Below are positions 59,373-64,000 of a stretch of 64,000 nucleotides of DNA, piece by piece. Position numbers and translations under genes: made by a program. The notes under the pieces are model-generated. The model made no database searches. It was given only the letters and a program-made list of their open reading frames with translations, and was not told where the DNA came from. Within the stretch, counting starts at the first letter, position 1, and each line of letters opens with the position of its first letter. The stretch covers positions 6,613,438 through 6,677,437 of the forward strand of contig NC_065415.1 of NCBI RefSeq assembly GCF_024362695.1, read 5' to 3'. Source of the stretch: Pectinophora gossypiella. Its lineage: Eukaryota > Arthropoda > Insecta > Lepidoptera > Gelechiidae.

Positions 59373-59573
59373 CTCCTCTTCTATCGTGTGGGTTGTGAGG
59401 TGGAGTACCAACCTCATCAACCCTGGTGTCAGAGTTACTATTGAGCCGCCAAAGGCCCCTGACATGGCTCATGTAACGACTGCATACTTACATCCGTAAG
59501 TAGTAACCGGGACCAACGGCTTAACGTGCCTTCCGAAGCACGGATCATCTTACTTTCGGACAATCATACTATT
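59373..59573 (-). mobile_element. SINE family A, 3' half
   Basis: TATCGTGTGGGTTGTGAGGT, CCTCATCAACCCTGGTGTCA, GCCAAAGGCCCCTGACATGG, ACCGGGACCAACGGCTTAAC. The copy stops at CTTTCGGACAATCA; the head is absent. Confidence 0.8.
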
Positions 59574-59866
59574 GATAGGACTATAGAGTATCCATAATAT
59601 TGCTTCTGACTATTGCAAGAATTTTTGCACTTTGAGGTCGCAAGTTGATTATCTATAAAGGAGTTACCATTGCCAATATTAAAAGTACCAAAATTGAAAA
59701 AAAAAACTTATTCACCATACCTTTTATTTAGCGAATGAATATTTAAATTTAAACTCACAACCGTTTATTTGAATTAAGGTTAATAATTGTACTTATATGT
59801 GTATTTCAAATATCTATTGTTGTTGATTTTACGACAAAATTTATATTTAAAGCATGTTGATAATAA

Positions 59867-59884
59867 TGCATGCATGCATGCATG
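59867..59884. repeat. (ATGC)n microsatellite
   Basis: AATGCATGCATGCATGCATG. Confidence 0.85.
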
Positions 59885-59954
59885 TTCCTTTAATTATAAA
59901 TTATTTAATATTAGCACGCTATATGGTTGAGTGATGGACTTTTTTGTTGCAATA

Positions 59955-60085
59955 TATTATTACAGACTATACAGGTTGTGAGAAGCTGCAGTAGTTGTAG
60001 GCGGATGAGACGTTCGTTATGTAAAAATTGACGATTCAAAGTGTAACTATGTTACCTACTGAATAAAGATATTTTTGAATTTGAA
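59955..60085 (+). mobile_element. LINE family L4 3' end, longest copy
   Basis: TACAGACTATACAGGTTGTG, GAAGCTGCAGTAGTTGTAGG, CGGATGAGACGTTCGTTATG, TTACCTACTGAATAAAGATA, then TTTTTGAATTTGAATA. The AATAAAG and the GAATT-type tail mark the 3' end of a LINE. Confidence 0.65.
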
Positions 60086-60251
60086 TATTAAAGATCTTTT
60101 GTACTACTTTAGAGCGAATAAATATTATTTCATTCCATTTGTAATAAAGCTCTTTTTACTGCCGGAAACGTTCTCAAAGTGAGAACACTGCCGGGAACCG
60201 CACATCACTGGTAACAAAAGACTTCCAACAAAACGTGTTCTCTCACTCTTA

Positions 60252-60580
60252 CATAACATAACATAAACTGCCTATATATGTCCCACTGCTGGGCACAGGT
60301 CTCCCTTCAATCAACCGGAGGGGGGAGCATACTCCACCACGCTGTTCTAATGCGGGTTGGTGGAGGTGTTTTTACGGCTAATAACCGGGACCAACGGCTT
60401 AACGTGTCCTCCGAAGCACGGAATCATCTTACCTTTTCGGACAATCAGGTGATTCAAATCTGAAAAGTACTTACCAAAGGACAGTCTCACAAAGTGATTT
60501 CGACAATGTCCTCATCGGGAATCGAACCCGGACCTCCAGATCGTGAGTCTAACGCTCTAATCACTAGACCACGGAGGTTG
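60252..60580 (-). mobile_element. SINE family B, full length
   Basis: The inverse runs from ACATAACATAACATAAACTG through ATGTCCCACTGCTGGGCACA, CCGGGACCAACGGCTTAACG and CCTTTTCGGACAATCAGGTG to the head GACCTCCAGATCGTGAGTCT, AATCACTAGACCACGGAGGT. The A box TGGTCTAGTG and B box GGTTCGATTCC are readable on the minus strand. Confidence 0.85.
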
Positions 60581-61261
60581 TTACACAGTCTCACTCTTAG
60601 TAGGACTATTTGACATAGCTCCGTTTAGCCACATTCGACCGCATAACAAAACTATAAAATCGGAAACTTATCATGTGTGAATACCAGTGGTACTTACCAT
60701 AATACGAATGGTAGTGTTTATAGAAGTCTGTTGTTTGCTAAAATACACTTTTGCTGATTAGACTTCATATCTCGGTTGATTCGTGCGCAAAATAAAATGC
60801 CGGTGAACTCATCACTATGCAGTTCATCAATAAAAAAATAAAAAGAGTTTCTTTCGGATATGATCCACAGAGGTTAATAACAAACAGTAAACAACTTAAT
60901 CTAGTGTGAGTAATAGAACAAATAAGTTTGACATATACGCACGACCCTTACAAATAACAGCGAAACATACACATTAAACACAACACATTACTAATAAGCA
61001 GGTTTCAACCGCCTGGTCAACGATATCTGTAAGTCCATTTCAGTTAGTAGGCGCATCCAGTAGCTTAGTAGTGGGAAGTCCCACCTCAGAGCTCACCTAT
61101 CAGTCAACACGCTCAGGCAGCAAGCGCCTCAACAGCGATGCGCACCTCTTCCTCATAATACTTAATACTAATAATAAATATTTACATAAAACGGTATATC
61201 AATCGAAGATGGTTCATACGTAAATCTAAAGGGTCGACGAGAATGATGCAAGGAATGAAAA
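60581..61261. other. Intergenic, no gene seen
   Basis: A GC-richer part at 61000-61150 (GTGGGAAGTCCCACCTCAGA, a 13-base palindrome in it) is not assigned. Confidence 0.4.
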
Positions 61262-61400
61262 TAGGGTAGTTTCCAACTAGTAAAATCATTTACTTTTTAC
61301 TTAACATCAAAACACGAAATTACTATGGAATTTGTATGAAAAAGCACACTGTGACGTCATAGAAAAACGTGACAAAATCTTGTACTTATTATTACGTTTT
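61262..61400 (-). repeat. Dispersed repeat I, copy 2
   Basis: This is the inverse of 50315-50460: TAGTTTCCAACTAGTAAAAT, GAAAAACGTGACAAAATC, and the stretch between them. Confidence 0.65.
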
Positions 61401-61897
61401 CTTGATTTTAATTCAGAAATAAGTTAAATAGAAAAAAGAAAATGTTTTTCGTTAGTTTTAGATCTGTCTTTATTTAGTAATCAGAATTTCATAATTAATC
61501 TTGAACCTAGTACACGAACCAATTAGTGCGGCGGAGAGACGTCGATATATACGCAGTATTAAGTATTCCTTATTCTATAACAAAGTGACCAAGAAAGAAG
61601 CGCGAAAGTAAAATTTCGTCATAAATAAATAAAGAAATGATGTATACAATTGTTGTTATACAAAGTGCAGGGTCCATTTAATAACCAATATGCAGCTCTC
61701 GGCGAAATTGAGTAATATACTTACGTAGTTAAAATCTATGGGCAGGTTGTCGTTACTGGGAAGGTGGGCAAACATGATAGGAGGTGTATGGTGCAATTTA
61801 TAACATTTCGAGAAAATTAATTTATAACTAACCAAATACTTTATTGCGCACATAGGTAAAGGGTTTATATACCCTTTACAAAATACATAAACGAAAA
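61401..61897. other. Intergenic, nothing recognised
   Basis: A perfect inverted repeat lies at 61858-61876 (AAAGGGTTTATATACCCTTT). Nothing else is supported. Confidence 0.4.
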
Positions 61898-62205
61898 AAG
61901 CCTCTGTGGTCTAGCGTTCGGCTCACGACCTGGAGGTCCGGGTTCGATTGCCAATGCGCACATTGTGAAGTTTGCGAGACTGTCATTTGTTTGGTAAGGA
62001 CTTTGCAGGCTTCAATCACCTGATTCAATTTATTTATTTGCGAATAACCAATGATTCCGTGCTTCCGGGCACGTTAAGCCGATAGTCACCACACCTCCAC
62101 CAACTCGCAGTGCAGCAGCCTGGTGGAGTACGCTCCACCCCCCCACTGGTTGATTGAGGGGAGGCCTGTGCCCAGCAGGGGAACATTATATAGACTGTTT
62201 ATGTG
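61898..62205 (+). mobile_element. SINE family B, forward full-length copy
   Basis: The head AGCCTCTGTGGTCTAGCGTT, then GACCTGGAGGTCCGGGTTCG. The body includes CACATTGTGAAGTTTGCGAG, GTGCTTCCGGGCACGTTAAG, CCTCCACCAACTCGCAGTGC. It ends GGGGAGGCCTGTGCCCAGCA, GGGGAACATTATATAGACTG, TTTATGTG. The last part matches the 3' end of the RTE element. Confidence 0.85.
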
Positions 62206-62574
62206 TAAGTAAATGACAAATAAAGAGTACAAAAGGCGGCAACTGTACTAACTAGCAATCACTTTCAGGGAATCTTTGGGTAGAGGAGATTTTTAATATA
62301 ATAATTAAGTTCTGTAAAGTTTAGGATAAAAAACATATAACCTCATTAAAAAGGTATAAATTCAAAAGCAATATATCCGCGATGCAGTTGCGCTTAAAGT
62401 TCATGTTTCATTACTTAAGATGATTCCTTTATTCGTCAATCGAAGGTACTAGTAATCACGTACTTAATATTTTTTATACATACAATAGTAAGCAGAGTCT
62501 ATAGGATTTTATTTTCTTCGATAATGACGTAGGTACTTGCTTCCGCAACAATCAATCAATACATGCTCGACTTA
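62206..62574. other. Intergenic, nothing recognised
   Basis: AT-rich sequence. Confidence 0.4.
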
Positions 62575-62720
62575 TTTTAAAGACATCACCAATTTGGTCA
62601 ATATACGACCTTCTAGGTCTTCTTCTAGCAGCCTTACCAGCAACCTTCACCTCATATATTGCTTTCGTAACCGTATTATCCGTCATCCGCTCCATGTGTC
62701 AAAACAATTTTATATCCAAC
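62575..62720 (-). mobile_element. LINE family L2, ORF2 C-terminal fragment
   Basis: On the minus strand one frame reads HMERMTDNTVTKAIYEVKVA, GKAARRRPRRSYIDQIGDV. The layout of H.ERM, then a basic GRxRRRPR-like part, then YIDQ is typical of LINE ORF2 C-termini. A stop just upstream shows decay. Confidence 0.7.
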
Positions 62721-63539
62721 ACAATTTTCATAACACTTGTAAAACTGGCGACTAATTTGTAAAGTCAGAATAAAAGAAAAACTCTCGCAACTAGCATGAT
62801 TTGGTAAAGTTGGAGCAAGTTCTATAAGTAAATCTTGTTTTCACACCAAAACTTTTGCATGCATTCCGTTGCAAAAGAGTAATAAAATTTTTAAAATGAG
62901 AATTTACGTAATAAAATTAAAACATTTTTCTTTCCCTTCACATTAACAAACCTAAATCACCGCGGGAACCTTTTAGAACACTTCTCTCATATTTAATAGC
63001 CTAGCTAATGGTCCATTAATCCACTACGCTAGACGAATACTAGTTCAACCATAGTTTTGGACGTAAGTTTCTACCTAGATTATATTTCTGGATAAACGAC
63101 CTCCATAATACAATAGATCTGGCACCAGACTAGACGTTAATGGCATAAGTAAGTGAAGTTATGATTGAAGTAATGACTCTTTGATGAAGTGCTTCGAGTA
63201 ATGGAGTGGCTCATCATTCTATATTATCTTTGTCAGTTCGCTTGGGTTTTATTTGGGCTTATAATTTATTTGATTGTACAAATTACTTATATATCGAAAA
63301 GCGTTCTCCGAACACGCTTGACTTAAATTGTAGCCTGCCTCGAATCCCGGTTCGGGCTATTGACCACTGAATTCGATTTTATTAGTTTGAATTCATATTT
63401 GGGTTATAGGTAATGGCAATGAGCCGGCTCCTTATTACATGGGATTTAAACATAGCTGGCGAGGAGTAGGTGTACTATACTACACTTCTACACTACACTT
63501 CTGCCTATCTCTGGGGATACAGGGGTAGACTATATTATA
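62721..63539. other. Intergenic, nothing recognised
   Basis: AT-rich sequence with a few repeated CTACACTTCTACACTACACT motifs near 63480. Confidence 0.4.
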
Positions 63540-63836
63540 GGTACACGCTTCATCATCCCCCTAGCATTATCCCGTTTTTTCACAGAGGCTGCTTACCTGT
63601 TACTTCATGTCTGACCTTCCAACCGCGAAGGGAAAACCAGCCCAATATAGGTTAGGTCACATACAAAAATGCATTTCTCGGGAATGTGGGTTTTCTCACA
63701 ATGTTTTCCTTCAACGCTGGGCACGTGAAAATTATTTATTATCCAAACATGAATTCGAAAACGAATTCGACGGATTCGAACCTGCGACCTCAAAGTGAGA
63801 GACAAGGGTTCTACCAATTGAGCTACCACGGCTATT
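63540..63836 (-). mobile_element. SINE family D, full length
   Basis: The minus strand starts with a tRNA-like head AGCCGTGGTAGCTCAATTGG, with B box GGTTCGAATCC. The body follows (GAATTCGTTTTCGAATTCAT, GTTGAAGGAAAACATTGTGA, GAGAAATGCATTTTTGTATG, GGGCTGGTTTTCCCTTCGCG). It ends at a (GATGATG)-type tail. It is the only copy here that keeps the head. Confidence 0.8.
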
Positions 63837-64000
63837 GTATACACATTATATGAATTGTATGTCAGAGATTCAGAGTGACAGTTAACGTCAGTTAACACAG
63901 AGCCAAGAGTCACACATGTATAATAGGAACCTCCCAAAGGCGAGAATAGTGTGAGTTGTAATAGCGAGTTCGATGACTGACCTCACTACACCCGCATCCT
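63837..64000. other. Window end, nothing recognised
   Basis: No feature is supported. Confidence 0.4.

Noticed and set aside
1..64000. CRISPR arrays, bacterial operons or prophage
   Set aside because: The window is eukaryotic with spliced genes; the tandem and inverted repeats are transposon parts, not spaced identical repeats with unique spacers.

Overview
The window looks like nuclear DNA from a moth or butterfly (Lepidoptera). It is AT-rich with long introns, dense in tRNA-derived SINEs of lepidopteran type, 3' ends of several LINE families and many palindromic MITEs, and carries one intact RTE-type non-LTR retrotransposon. The species is not identifiable from the sequence alone.

Host genes are few. 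(1) A plus-strand gene spans about 2.77-32.5 kb. It begins with a signal-peptide exon (2773-2829), then a 17-kb intron, then Gly/Ala-rich exons at 19947, 21376 and 22242, then exons at 23001, 23670 and 24512. Three further exons at 25555, 26648 and 32319 stay in frame if an internal donor is used in the 24512 exon. All junctions carry consensus GT-AG signals and compatible phases. The gene could make three secreted proteins with different C-termini: one ending at 22486 with a basic tail, one at 24646 and one at 32444. (2) Two tandem minus-strand single-exon genes (33599-34144 and 35726-36259) encode secreted glycoproteins of about 180 residues resembling the DUF1091/MD-2-like group. They face the 3' end of gene 1. 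(3) A two-exon minus-strand gene at 48373-49482 encodes the complex I subunit NDUFA13/GRIM-19.

The rest is mobile DNA and its remains. The RTE element (about 9.9-13.02 kb, one 988-codon ORF with endonuclease and reverse transcriptase) lies in the first large intron. Two SINE families in the window, one headed by a tRNA and one by a fused tRNA-5S rRNA, end in the same short sequence as this RTE element, which suggests they use its machinery. A 2.3-kb foldback transposon (27808-30129) lies in the intron before the last exon of gene 1. Its two 772-bp arms are almost identical, each with 2.5 copies of a 170-bp repeat, and 8-bp direct repeats flank it. Its 778-bp centre holds a decayed minus-strand reading frame. 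A palindromic MITE family with ends like Tc1/mariner occurs singly and as a dimer at two loci.

From about 37 to 64 kb, apart from NDUFA13, I see only SINEs, MITEs, LINE tails and unassigned AT-rich DNA. The most unusual items are the foldback element, the gene with nested alternative 3' ends, the tRNA-5S SINE and the dimeric MITE.
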